Assembly: GCF_025698545.1 (NCBI RefSeq)
Contig: NC_068569.1
Span: 930,001-994,000, forward strand
DNA length: 64,000 nucleotides
Origin: Gossypium raimondii
Taxonomy: Eukaryota > Streptophyta > Magnoliopsida > Malvales > Malvaceae
Direction: 5' to 3'
Under the pieces are notes generated by a model, which made no database searches, was not told the origin of the DNA, and saw nothing but the letters and a program-made list of their open reading frames with translations. Position 1 is the stretch's first letter, and the number at the start of each line of letters is the position of its first letter. The translations under genes and the position numbers were made by a program. Below, in pieces: positions 11,641 to 24,380 of the stretch.

Positions 11641-12519
11641 AAAAGTACCCGCAAAGAAGAGGCAAAAGCATCTAGTACTGAAATGATTTTGATTTTGACA
11701 TTGGTAAGAATCACCGTTTTTTCAGAGTTCCTTTTTATCAAATCAACAAATCAAAGGAAGCAAGAACACGGGTATTTTATTTTTGATTTTGAATTTAGGC
11801 AAGCTTTTCCCTCGTTTCTCAGATCCCAAACTTCAAAGTCACGTAAAATCTACAGTACTCGAGTAAATCTAGATTTTACTTTAGTAAAAGAGTTTAATTA
11901 GTCTTTAACCTTTTTTTATTGAGATGTTACAATCTTTTAAACTTACGTTACTTTTTCTTCTTTTTATTTTCTGCTCAACATTTGATATTTGATTGTACGC
12001 AGCCAAAAAACCTTCAAGCATTAGTCGAAATATCTGTTGATCTTTAATAATTTATAGCAATAAATTAATTTATTTACTACAAAATAGTTATATTTTCAAC
12101 TATTAAAATATAACGACACTTAGAGGTGCAGCTAAGGGGTTGGTAGGGCTCATCCCCTAAAATAATTTTTTTTATTTAGGTCTTTTGAATTTTTTTAAAA
12201 ATTTAAATTAGTAAATGTAATATTACACTTAACTCCTTTAAAATAATAAAATTTGATTTAATCTTTTAAAATTTATAAATATATAGGCTATTAAAATGAT
12301 GAAATTACATTTTACTATAGTAAAAATTAAAATGTAATTTTGAACCCCTAAAAGGAAATTCTAGCTTCATACGACGGTACCTTTTATATTATTGCTTCAA
12401 ATTTATTTTAACATATCTATACATGCTTTATATATAGTTGCAAGTGTTGAGTGGAATGGTAATACACCTTTTAAGAGAAAATGTATGTTTGAATATTAGA
12501 GATTATGTTATTGAAAAGG
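11641..12519. other. AT-rich intergenic DNA, no supported gene
   Basis: Short open frames here have no recognisable protein character. Nothing beyond AT-rich low-complexity sequence is seen. Confidence 0.6.
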
Positions 12520-13130
12520 ACAATTTCAAATCATGAACATGAACTATAAAATACACATAAAAAAAATTGAATGAGCTAATTGTATTAATCGATCCGATAT
12601 GTAATTACTTAAAAAGAAAATGCCTTTAAAAAAATTGAATTGAAACCTTGAATATGAACTATAAAATAGACTGAAGAATGTAAAATTGAATGAGTTAATT
12701 GTATTAATCATATCCGATATATAATTACTTAAAAAGAAGATGCCTTTTAAAAAATTGAATTGAAACCTTGAATATGAACTAGAACTATAAAATAGACATG
12801 AATAATAAAAAAATTGAATGAGTTAATTGTATTAATCGGATCCGATATGAAATTACTTAAAAAGAAAATGCCTTTTAAAAGTTGGCTTGAAACCTTGAAC
12901 ATAAACTATAAAATGTATATGAAGAATAAAAAATTGAATGAGTTAATTGTATTAATCGATCCGATATGTAATTACTTAAAAAGAAAATGTCTTTTAAAAA
13001 ATTGACTTGAAAACTTTAAAATAACTTTAAAATAAATATGAAGAATAAAAATTAGTTATTGTATTAATTAGATCCAATATGAAAATTTCTATAAAAAAAT
13101 GCTTTTAGAAAAATTACTGTATTCATATGT
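12520..13130. repeat. Tandem repeat, about five units of 118-128 bp
   Basis: The phrase ATTGAATGAGTTAATTGT recurs at about 12566, 12685, 12813 and 12933, with a worn copy near 13050. Each is followed by ATTAATCGATCCGATAT and AATTACTTAAAAAGAAAATG. Unit lengths are 118-128 bp. The array lies about 500 bases upstream of the cyclin promoter. Confidence 0.9.
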
Positions 13131-13615
13131 AAGAGAATACAATATTTCATTAGATTTCCTTACTGATTAAAATGCCATTTTCTTTACATCAATTGGAATT
13201 TGAGAACTAAGAATCTGTTTAATTTTTTTCTAAATTTAAAAGAACATAAAAAGGACTATAAAGATTTGAAATCTTCACTTACCAAAGCTTTAAAATTATT
13301 TAGCACAATTTTATGCTTTTTAAAATTATTTTGTAGCAAAATTAAAAAAAATCCATTGATTTTTAATTTTATTTTTGAAATTGCATGGCGGAGGAAATAC
13401 AAATCAGATTTCATAATTTACTACTGTACAAAGACAGGCAACCAAAAAATAATTACCTAAAAAGAAAAATTACACATGGGTCAAAACTCAAAAGATTAAA
13501 AAAGTCAAAAAATAATGCGTGGAAGATGGAAGAAAGGAGTGGAAATAACAAAAGAAATTTAAAGAAGTTTAAACTGTAGCAGCGTCCCGCTCAAGCTCCT
13601 ACGCTCTCCTCTCTC

Positions 13616-13625
13616 CTTTTATATC
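13616..13625 (+). promoter_or_regulatory. Candidate TATA box of the cyclin A2 gene
   Basis: TTTTATATC follows a CT-rich stretch and precedes the presumed leader exon by about 30 bases. No clear mitosis-specific activator motif was found nearby. Weak evidence by position only. Confidence 0.35.
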
Positions 13626-13649
13626 AAGCACACTCTGTGAAAACAACAG

Positions 13650-14910
13650 CTCACTCACGTATCGCTTTTCCCTTTTCTCTGAGATAATACGAAAAAAGGA
13701 AATACAAATAAAAGCATACAAACAAAGTGAGAATTTTTTTTAAAAGTTCCTCTCTCGACCTATCCGAACCTCTTCGTTTTCGATCTCGGAGTTCGTCGAA
13801 GCACAAGTAAGTAAGCTCGTCTCTGTATCTTCGAATACGAGTTTCGTTTTTTTTTTTCATTTTTAATATTGAATTGTAGTCGAATTTCAATTTGCATTAC
13901 GTGTTTTGTCATGAATATTTAGTTTTTCTTTTTGCTTGGTTTTGCTTGGACATGAGTTGCTGATTTTTTGAAGAAAAGATATGATAAAATGTACTTGTTT
14001 AAGAATTAGGTTTTTGAGTTTCTGGTTTCTTTATTACCATAAAGAAAATGAAGAAAATGCATGAATCCTCTGTTTTGCTACCTTAAAACAAAAATCAGCT
14101 ATGGAATTTTTCTAATTCATGTATTGAGAAAATATGATTGTTCAAATGGCACCGTCATTTTGAACTTTGAATTGCACAGTGATTCATTCTTTTATCAGGA
14201 TGTTATTGCAAAAGATTCGTAGCTTAAATCTTATCTTGATTTGGATTTTTAAAGGTCTCAAATTCAAATCTGTGAAAATAGAAAATAGCGATTTCTTAAG
14301 ACGCTTTAGGTCTTCATTTATACAAATCGGTACCGGAGAAAGAGCAAAACTGCAACACACACAGTAACATTATGTTGCAACTCCTCTTTAAATCCTCCAG
14401 GAAAAAAAATCTCTAGTCTCAAAAACAAGTAGCAACTTTATGCATGAAGCTAAGGTTTTTTGGATCGATAAGTTTTATGAAAATGGAAAATGGCGGCCTC
14501 TCATGAATCATAGGTTTATAGGAATATCGGTGACGGAAAGAGAGCCAAAACTGCAAAATACCAACAGTAAATCATGTTGCGGCGCCAATTTAAATCCTTG
14601 AGAAATTCATATTTCTACTGTCCGTAAGAAGTGCTTTATGTATTATATTAAGGGTTTTGGGGTCGATATATTATATATATATTTTGTACCGGAGAAAAAA
14701 TTAGAAATATAAACATGGCTTATTCAAAAAAAGGAATATAAATATAGACTAATTGAAGTCATAGTTTTTGCTTTTTAAAAAAAAAAAAGTTATTTTCTAA
14801 TGTGCTCATTCTTCTCACTATTTGACAACAATTTGGTGTTAGAATGCAGGTTCAATGACAAACTTTTCAATTTGAAAATCATACATCGCTCTGGGAAAAG
14901 GCAAGCAAGT
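13650..14910 (+). other. CYCA2: 5' leader of the cyclin gene, with a large leader intron
   Basis: A leader exon ending near 13806 (CACAA|GTAAGTAAG) and an acceptor TGCAG at 14849 define a 1.0 kb intron in the 5' untranslated region. A second GTAAG at 13811 could serve instead. The coding start follows 61 bases after the acceptor. The transcription start is not directly visible. Confidence 0.6.
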
Positions 14911-17900
14911 ATGAATAAAGAAAATGAACCTACCGAAGAAGTTGAAGAGCCTACAGGAAGAATTACGCGAGCAAGGTATAAAGCCTTGCGGGCGGCTGGA
15001 GGAATATGCTCCTCCTCAAAACCATCTTTCAAACAGGAACAGAAACGTGTTCTTCGATTGAACTCCAAAAGAGCAGCATCAGATGAGAACAAGGCTTCTG
15101 TGCCTGCTACGGTTGGCCTTCAGCCTAAAAGAAGGGCAGTGCTTAAAAATGTAACCAATGTCATCGATGACACTTTGTACATGGACTGCACAAATGCAAC
15201 TAAAAATCGGGTGAGAAAATCAAATTTCTTCCTTTTTTTGTTGTCATGGAGTTCAGTCAGAAAATTTTCAGTGTACCAAATATTATATGCTGGATTAATA
15301 TACATATTAAACAACTGAGAAGATTAAGTCCATCACTTCATCCTGATAACGGCCACAAGTGGAGGAATGATTTTTTCTTCTATTTATTCTCCTAGCAACA
15401 AAATACTCTTTGCTTACTACGTGCAATCCAAACTAAGAGTGCCTGTTGATATTGCTGGTTGACAGATCACCAAGCAGACCATTACAGACCATAGTGAGAA
15501 GAACACAGAAATGTTTGAGGATATTGCCATGGAAATCCCATCAGCTGAAGAGGATGTGAAAGCTAAATTAGCTGATTCCTTATCGAAAATAAGGATGGTG
15601 GAAACGCAAGAAATCACTTTACCAGTAATACCGGAGGAAAGAGAATTACTGGAATCTAAGTGTTGTGCAAAAGAACGTGCTACTGCAGATGCAATGCCTC
15701 CAAAACATGTTTCCGCAATGGATGTTGAAGTGCAAAGCCATCAGAAAATAGGTTTGTGCTCTATTTAAAATTCTCCATGTAATGGCATACCTCTATTTGA
15801 AAATAAAACCATCGGGTATCTAAGAAATGTCTTACCTCCGTTTTGGAAGAATAAGGTGTCAACACTGCTCTAAGGTTAACAGGCAATAAGAAAAAACTAT
15901 TCTGTTTTTGGATCAAAATGTTCATTCATGTTAACGGACGGAACCCTTTTGTGAAAATTGGGCATTTTTATGAGTTTCATGATAAATACTAAACTGGCTA
16001 ATATGAGACTGGTATTAGTAGAGTGGATAACCTCATTGTATGTATGGCTGTGTAGAAGTCACGTTGGCAGTTAGCCCCTAAAAATGTTGCCTTTGATTGG
16101 ATAATGCAGATCAAAACGAGGCTTGCAAGAAACTAGGAGCCTCGAAAGATGTCGTGGATATTGATTCCAACCTAAAAGATCCTCAAGCATGTGGCTTGTA
16201 TGCCCCAGACATATACAATAACATGCATGTTACTGAGGTTGGTGGTGCAATTTTCATTCACTTAATGCCAAATGTGATTGTCATACTTTCTGGTAATAGC
16301 ACTCTAGTTTCATGGTGAACACTATTCTATCTTATTATTCAGTAAATTTTATTTGAAGCTGCTGCCTTTTTTCATTATTAAAATATTACTAATCTATCTT
16401 ATTTTGGAAAACACTTGTACATCTGTTTTTACAAAGAAGGAATGTCACTTAGCTCGCAAAGTTTTGCTCTACCAGCAAAATAGTTGATGCTTATTTCTTG
16501 AGATTGTACTCTCTGCAGCTTAACCAAAGACCCTCAACAAATTATATGGAACAGTTGCAGCGGGATATTACCCCAAGCATGCGAGGAATTTTGGTTGACT
16601 GGTTAGTTGAGGTAAGTCAATATGGCTGCATCTCCCCTTCTTGAACGCTGGATAAGATGTGCTTGAGTGTATAAAGAGTTGGTTTTTTTCCCACTATTGT
16701 TAGGATGAGCTAAATTTTGGTCTAGTTGAAGTGCTTGCTATTTATTGTTTTTCATACGGTTTCAGGTTTCTGAAGAATATAAGTTAGTCCCAGACACGCT
16801 TTACCTCACCGTGAGCCTCATTGATCGTTTTCTTTCTCACAATTTTATAGAAAAACAAAGGCTCCAGCTACTTGGCGTTGCTTGCATGCTAATTGCCTCG
16901 TAAGTTCTTTAGTTTGCTTCTGCTCCTAGTACATAATGGAATAAGTTTCACAAAAATTCAAATATCATTAGTACAATTCTTATCAGCAAAGAACTACGTT
17001 TTATAAATCTGTTCTGACGATAGTAACTGTTGATCATGATGATGTCAACAACATTAATGAATCTGGTCTCTCTCGTGTGTACTCAATTCTATCTTGGATA
17101 TGCATGCGTGAGAAAGGGAGATTTTAATTTTCTCTTTGGATCTCTGGTAGGTTGAAAAGTTACATATCTGTTGAGGTTCATACACGCACCCAACACTTGA
17201 ATGAGTTTGCTAACATTTGCATCATTGGTTATTATTATCTCTCGGAGTCTTTATTTAGGGATTCTGACTGCTTTTCTTTTATGGTTTGAAGAAAGTATGA
17301 AGAGATTTGTGCACCAAGAGTGGAAGAATTTTGCTTCATCACTGATAATACCTACACAAGAGAAGAGGTATAATCTTCTTTAGTTGCTTAATCTTGCAAA
17401 TAGCAGTCATTGACTTGTGCTTTGCCATCATTTTCTGCTTCTTAGACCACATGCTTAATGTAAAGAGTAAAGTAAAAATGTGAGTGAGTGAATTCTGTAT
17501 TGATTGACATAGGTTGGGATATACATCTAGGGAGTAATCAGAGTCCTCAACAACTAATAGGATAAAAAAAAATCAAATGTTAAAACAAAAGATAGAATCA
17601 GAAAATTAGATTTAAAAATAAATGAGATAAAAACAAAAATTCAAAATTTAAAGACATTTTGAAAATGTCAATCCTCGTTATTCTAGACTTCTAGACTTCC
17701 CTTGACTCCCATCAAATCAACCTTCTTAAGACCTCCTTCAGAGCTTTAGTCATTATACTGCACATTAACAAATAGTTAACACTTTCATTTTAGTCGATGC
17801 TGGAAAATTCTCATCTTGGTATTCTGAGCGCATCTCAACAGTTCTGTAACTTTTGGGCACTCTTTGATTCAAATAGAAGGTAGCATGATGGATCTAAGTT

Positions 17901-20008
17901 CGCCAAAAGGACATTGTATTTTGTGGAAGGACATAACTAAATAACAATTACTCTGGCATTAAAATCTTACTGCAAAACTAAACAACTTGCAGAGGATTTT
18001 TTTGTTTGTTAGGAAACCACAAGTATTCCCAAAGGAACTTGCCTTGTGGAAAAGCTAACCACTTGTGAGGTCTATTCCTCATGTAAGTTTAACTCTATAA
18101 GGCCTCCTTGTAAATTATGCCCAACTCTCAACACATTTCTTAGTCTCAATAACACTTTTATTCATTCATGTAATTAAAAATAAAACCCGCTCTGGTCTAT
18201 GGTTTAGATTGAGTCATTTTACGAGGAATTCCCTAAATTTCTAAAAACGGTTCCTTACATGCTGTATATTTGTTACATTCTATGTATTTGGTGGTATTCC
18301 GACATCTCATTCAGACATGAATATGGGAATATATATTACCCTCCATATATGAAATACCTCTGCCGAAAATATATCCATATCCGAGTAACATGGCTGCAAG
18401 GTTCCTGATTCTAATTGCATGATAGGTGCTGAAAATGGAGAGCAAAGTTCTAAACTTCTTGTATTTTCAGTTGTCAGTTCCAACCACAAAAACATTTCTC
18501 AGGTAACTAACACCACCTTCTAACTCTACTTTGAATACCACCAAATAATTAAGTAAACCATAAGCCTAATTTTTTGTTTTTCCAGGAGATTCATTCAAGC
18601 AGCACAAGCAAGTTACAAGGTATTATATCTGGGAAATCAGTATCTACATTTCTCTATAAAACTTGAAAAAAGTAATATGAGAAAAACCTGATTTATGTTT
18701 CCATCAACTTGATGTACAGGTTCCTTGTTTAGAACTAGAGTTCTTAGCCAAGTATTTAGCAGAGTTGACTCTTCTTGAGTACAGCTTCTTAAAGTTCTTA
18801 CCTTCAAACATCGCTGCATCTGCTGTTTTCCTTGCCAGATGGACTCTCAATCAATCAGACCATCCATGGGTATAGTTGATCCCTCATTAAGTTATCTTTT
18901 TCATCTTTACATGATTATAAAGTTTCTGAAGGAGACATTTTCTGTCTTTTTTTCTTTAAGCAGAACCCAACCCTGGAGCATTACACTAGTTATAAAGCAT
19001 CAGAGCTGAAAAATACGGTTCTTGCATTGGAAGATCTGCAGCTCAACACTAATGGTTGCTCCCTGAATGCTATACGCGAGAAGTATAGGCAACAGAAGGT
19101 AAAATTTTATGCATGCAACTTGGTTTGTATCCAAGATTAGACCTGTGGTGGATTGGGCCGGGCTGGGGGCTGGCTCAATTTTAAAATTTATAAATTTTTA
19201 AAAATATTTTTATTTTAAATTTAATTATAAAATATATGAATATGAATATAAAATAATATATTTTTTAGGGGAGGCATCCACTTATATATGTGTAAAACTT
19301 ACTATTAATATTTTAATAATCCAACCGTTCAATTTATCAATATAATTGTACTTGTCATGCATTTAAAATTTTGAATCGATCCTATATCTCTATCATATTG
19401 ATCTAAAACAGTGATATATTAATATTTATTGAACGATTGAAAGTTATTTATGTAAAAAATAGTTAGAAAATTTTAATTTACATCAAAATTGACATATAAA
19501 TAAAATATAAAATGTAACGTTGGATCATTTAAATATTAATTGTATAAAGGATATTTAAAGGGTCTAAAATTACTTTAATTTTAGACTGATGTAAGTGAAC
19601 CGTTTTCTTATTTTAAACATTTTATTGTTTTTAAAATAATGATATGGATTATTTAAGTGGATTGAATTATAAGTTTAGGTTTTATGAACAAGTTTATCTA
19701 AGATAAATATACTTATTTTTTCTTTCAATTTTCATATATTTTGAAGAGTTTATATTCCTATCCATGTGTGGATGTATGAGATACAAATCTTGTACATGGT
19801 TACTTTAAGAAAATGAAAAACGAATAACATAATTTCTGTATTCACATGATATTATTTGGAAGCCAAAATTTTATTCAATGATACGTGCATGTATTATTTT
19901 GACCATCATTCTAATAAATTTGGTTTTTCTTTCTTTCTATCATGACAGTTCAAATGTGTAGCAATGATGACTTCCCCGGAAAGTGTTGGATCAGTCTTTT
20001 TAAGATGA
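14911..20008 (+). CDS. CYCA2: A2-type cyclin, 11 coding exons, 490 aa
   Basis: Mitotic A-type cyclin that activates a cyclin-dependent kinase in S-G2-M; plant A2 members also restrain endoreduplication. Exons: 14911-15210, 15466-15751, 16110-16237, 16519-16611, 16766-16899, 17292-17367, 18426-18502, 18586-18619, 18720-18869, 18964-19098, 19949-20008, summing to 1473 nt in one frame. The start was chosen because MNKEN opens many plant A2 cyclins. Degradation signals are visible: a KEN box at residues 3-5 and a destruction box RAVLKNVTN at residues 75-83. The cyclin box holds MRGILVDWL and the A-type signature [17 protein letters not shown]. The tail ends in [11 protein letters not shown]. No breaks seen. 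Splice sites were called by eye; the subgroup is confident, the orthologue number is not. Confidence 0.93.
19138..19190 (+). mobile_element. Fragment resembling the hAT-type MITE terminus
   Basis: Inside the last cyclin intron (19099-19948) TAGACCTGTGG followed by GGGCCGGGCTGGG resembles the terminus of the complete MITE at 61843-62244. No matching right end was found in the intron, so this is at most a one-ended relic. Only about 30 bases support it. Confidence 0.35.
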
Positions 20009-22830
20009 AGAAGAAAGCTGATTTTATGTTCTAAACCATTCCCCCTCTTGGAGAATGAATCTGATCCAAATATTTAAAAATATTACTTTTTTTTTTTTTT
20101 AAAGTTGTCCGTTTTGTTGTAACATTTTGTCTGTCAAGTTCTGGTGCTTCCAGACCTACTGTAACCTTGTAACATTCTACACCATCGATCTTTATTTTCT
20201 TTTGTCTTTTAGAGCTTTCTTTCTTCGATCGGACTAGTCCAAGGGCAATGGAAAATTGGAATTAAATTTGAATAGCAGTATTTGTTTCTAATATTATTAA
20301 ATCTCATAAATTTTAAAAAGAAAGCACTATAAAAATTCGATTTGTTTAGTAAATAAATATTATACAATAAGTTTGTCTGTATGCGAATTTTTTAGCTATG
20401 TTTGCATACGATTATACAATAGTTTTAATATATGTCTTATATTTGTATTTAAAGTTTTCAGCAACTTTTCTTTCTTTCATCTTAAAGAAATTTTTAAAAA
20501 AATAAACATGAATTTTAATTCAATGTGTAATCTTATACATAAATTTTGATTTTATATAATTTTATATATGATATTTAAATTTGATTTAATTTTTATAAAT
20601 AACTATTACCATTATTGATAAAATATTATTTTATGATTATATGTTATATATACAATATTTATTTAATATAAAATAAATTGATATATTATTTTTATATACA
20701 TACAAAATAAAATTTAATATGCACATTTGCATGAGAGTATATTAAAACAAATAATGCAACTATAATAAAACATTTAACACCGTTATTACCCCAAATCTCT
20801 TATTTAAAACACACCATTGTGATAATTTTATTACATCATTTATAATTTTATAATAATATCAGAAGTAAAAAATAATTTATTCTAAAAAAGAAAATCCTTA
20901 AATACACTCACTAAATCTGAAAAGTCAAAAAAGTGTTTTCAATGTTGTCCAAGTGTTGGCATCTCTTTAAAAAAAAAAAACTTAAAAAGAAAATAAAACA
21001 AAATGATTTTCGCAAGTGTCCAAAACTGGAGACACAAGCCCTAGGGTTCAAGATTGCAGGAAGAGGTTTCAAGACATTAAAAGAAAGTTGCATTCAAACA
21101 GTAAAGGTTCAAGCCATTTAAAAAGAAGAATCTTGAATTCAAAATCCAAATGTTTCTTAAATCAGTTATAAATAAAATAAAGGCAGAAAATAAAATCTTC
21201 TATCTACTCTTTTTATGGCAAAAAACGTGTGATTTCAGCACTTCCTTGACTAGAAACACGTGATATCCCCTCGTCTAAGATGCCCATACTCTTATTTTAT
21301 TTTATAAAAAACAAATAGTAATTTTAAAATATGAAAAGGAAAATGTAAACTTTAAACTGAATAATTTGATACAGTTTAAATATGAAAAAACACTGTTTCA
21401 TTTAAATAAGTCTGTGCTTTTCTTTAACATCTAAATAAACCTTTTTTATCTTCTGATTTGTATTTAATTAACGTTTATTTTTCAAATAAAATATCGATTT
21501 ATATTAAAATTTTATTTATACGTAAATTACTAAATGTTATGAACTTAAAAGTATAAATTCGAAAATTTTAATCTAGATTCTAATAATTAATTAAAATTAT
21601 CTCACCAATAAAACTTTAGATATTTAATAAAATTTAAGGTCGGTAAAAAATTATGTGTGAATTAATTAATTAAATTAATTAATCTGAGTTAAAAGATAAT
21701 TTATTTAGCCATATTTATAATCGTTGACTTAAATAAAAACTATATATATTTAAGCAAATTTAGGATTGGATTAAACAAAGAAAGAAAGCTTACGTTTAAT
21801 ATAAACAAACAAAGAAAGAGCCATTCATAGCTTTGGATAGAGATTCTTATTGTGATTAAAGCCGATCAAATTGCTGGTTGATGGAGCCCAATTACTGCTT
21901 GCCTGCTTGTATTAGATGGACAACTCTATGATTTAGGATAAGGAAAAACAACAACAAAGTTTTAATTCAGCGGCCGAATTTAATATTGGTGTGGGATTGT
22001 GGGTTCAAATTTGGTAACTTTTTTTCCTTCCATGCACTCAAATAGATAAATTTATTATAGAGTTGTTTGTATTAATAGTTATTATATTTCATTTTTGTTA
22101 TGATTTTACACATGATAATATATATTTTAAGATTAAAAAATAATGGGTTTAGTAGTTATTATTTTATTAGGATTAAAATTTTTAAATTTGAAAAATATAA
22201 AATTAAAAATGAATAAATTAAAGTATAAAGATTAAATTCATAATTTATGAATAATATAAGGACTAATAACATAAATTAAAATTTTATATAAAAATATAAA
22301 ATATTTATTTTATATTATGTTTTCAAATTATCAACTTGAAAAATTAATTATATTGCGTGATGAGAGAAGTACAAAAGTTGAAGAGAAAAAAGAGTTAAAA
22401 TATGACACAAGTTTTTAAATTTTAAATTTAATTTATATATTTTTAGAGATTAAAATTTAGGTCTAATTATTAATATGTCAAAATTTTTAATTAAATTCAA
22501 GTTTATTATGATACTATTTTTTAATTATATTGTATTATGTGAGTATTTTTATTTTAAAATATCACACAATAAATTTAATAAAATTTAATAGTGTTAAATT
22601 TAAACTTTAGAATATAAAAATAGAGAAATTAAAAAGTACAAAGATTGATGAGATATTTAGAAAAGAAAAAGCAATCGAAGTTGTATTTGAAAATTTTTAA
22701 GATAAAAAACAAAGGGAAGAGGTAGTCTTATTATGGTATTTTTCCGAAGATACTTATCCAAGCAAATGAAGGAGGTCCAATCCTTACACTGTAGTCTTAT
22801 TATTATATCTCAGTAGAAGAAAAAAAATAC
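20009..22830. other. Cyclin 3' flank and AT-rich intergenic DNA
   Basis: About 2.8 kb of AT-rich sequence between the cyclin stop and the RING gene leader. Short frames near 20911-21121 lie on both strands of an A-rich stretch and look like chance. No RNA gene or intact transposon was recognised. Confidence 0.6.
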
Positions 22831-22876
22831 CTAAAAATAGCAAAAAGACGCGCTATCACATCACGCGCCATTTCTA

Positions 22877-24380
22877 ATGCTGAAGAAGGCACCATCATCA
22901 TCATCATTGTTGTCGTCTCATTTACTAACTCAACGTCGTCACTCGTTTCTTCTTCTCCGTTTCACTTCTGGGCTTCAAACAGTCTCAAATCTAACTTTCC
23001 CCAGTTCAATCCCTTTCCGGTATGATTTTCTCTTTATGTTTGCCTTCTTTGTTTCATTCATTTATATTTGATTGTTTTTTTTTTTAATTATTGTTGCTTT
23101 AGATTGAAATTTTTGTTACTCTTGGGAGGTTCTTTGAGTGAGGATTGGTGATATTTTGTTTCCCAGGTTTCAAATTGATAGTTTTTAAATATTAGTCAAG
23201 GCTTCACTTTGTACGGCTCAAAAGGGGGGGGGGGGCATAGAGATTCGTGTTGATCGAGGAACCGAGTTTATTTGTTTAAGGGGCAAGGTATTGATTCGAT
23301 CTCAAGAGCGGTTGCTAATTGGCTTCAATTTGAATAGATTTTTAAGTAGTACATAAATTAGAGCTTGTTATAGGAATGGGGTTTCCCACTTTTGATTTTA
23401 TTGAAGAAGAAAACAAGAAAGAGAACTAATAGGAATAAGAAATTTTATGCAGCTAAAGGAACTGTAATAGTCGCCCTCGAGTTTATCACCACCATTTTGG
23501 TTTTCCTTGCCTTTTTATAGGGTGGGTGGATGCCGCCGGAGTGACGGCTTGGGGGTGGGGTGTTGCTATGGTGAATAGCCCTTGAACCTAAGTTAAGAGT
23601 GAAGTTGTTACCGATGTTATTTTAGTTAAGATTTTTGAAAGAACTTGATTTGGCTTTTCCTCATCTCCGCATTTTTTTTGAGCCGAAATTTCAAATGAGC
23701 AATGGATATGTATTGCTTAAACCTGAATTCCACCCTTAAACTTCTTGTTTGTCATAAGAAAGTGTCTGAGGCCTTTGCTTGGTTAAGGGTCCTCTGGTGC
23801 CAGGATTTAAGGCAAATCCACTTTGACATTATGTTGGTGTGCAGTTTGATTATATCAGCTTGATTATAATAGGAGAGTGCGAATATCTGCAATAAGGCAT
23901 CTAAACATGATTGATTATATCAGTTTTATTATGGGACAAATTATACTTTGATTATATATGTTTCCCTTTTCATTTATTAACTAGGTTTTGAAAAGCCCAA
24001 GGGAGCCAAGCCTTTTTATTAGTTCTCTTGATGGGGATTTATGTTCTTTTCTTTTTTTGGATTTTGTGGGTTCTTATTATAAAAACAATAGGTTCAATAA
24101 TTTTGCCTTTTCATTTTGATTTATTCTTAGCTACTATTATTAGTGTCCCAAAGGGCTAGAAAATGTTGACATTTTTTTTGTTCTGATTTAGTAACATTTT
24201 TCGTTCTCAAGGGAACAATTGTTAATATATCTATCTTATGGTGGCAAATAATTAAGTCAATCATCAGAACTTGACAAATACGAGGGACGAAAGTGCTCAT
24301 TGTTTCGGCACAGTTAACAAAGTGGTACATACACAAGGTTTCTATGCTTTCGTCATTTCCAGTTGTGTTGGTGATCTTAG
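22877..24380 (+). other. Probable 5' leader and leader intron of the RING gene, with an upstream ATG
   Basis: GC-richer sequence begins near 22840. A donor CCG|GTATGA at 23020 and an acceptor TTAG at 24380 would remove 1.36 kb and place the main ATG exactly at the start of the next exon. An ATG at 22877 starts a frame MLKKAPSSSSLLSS... If spliced this way it joins the main exon out of frame and stops about 60 bases inside it, overlapping the main start. Whether this ATG is in the transcript is not known. Confidence 0.45.

Noticed and set aside
12814..13579. Several Lys/Asn-rich open frames
   Set aside because: They are products of A-rich tandem repeats with no protein-like composition or matching family.
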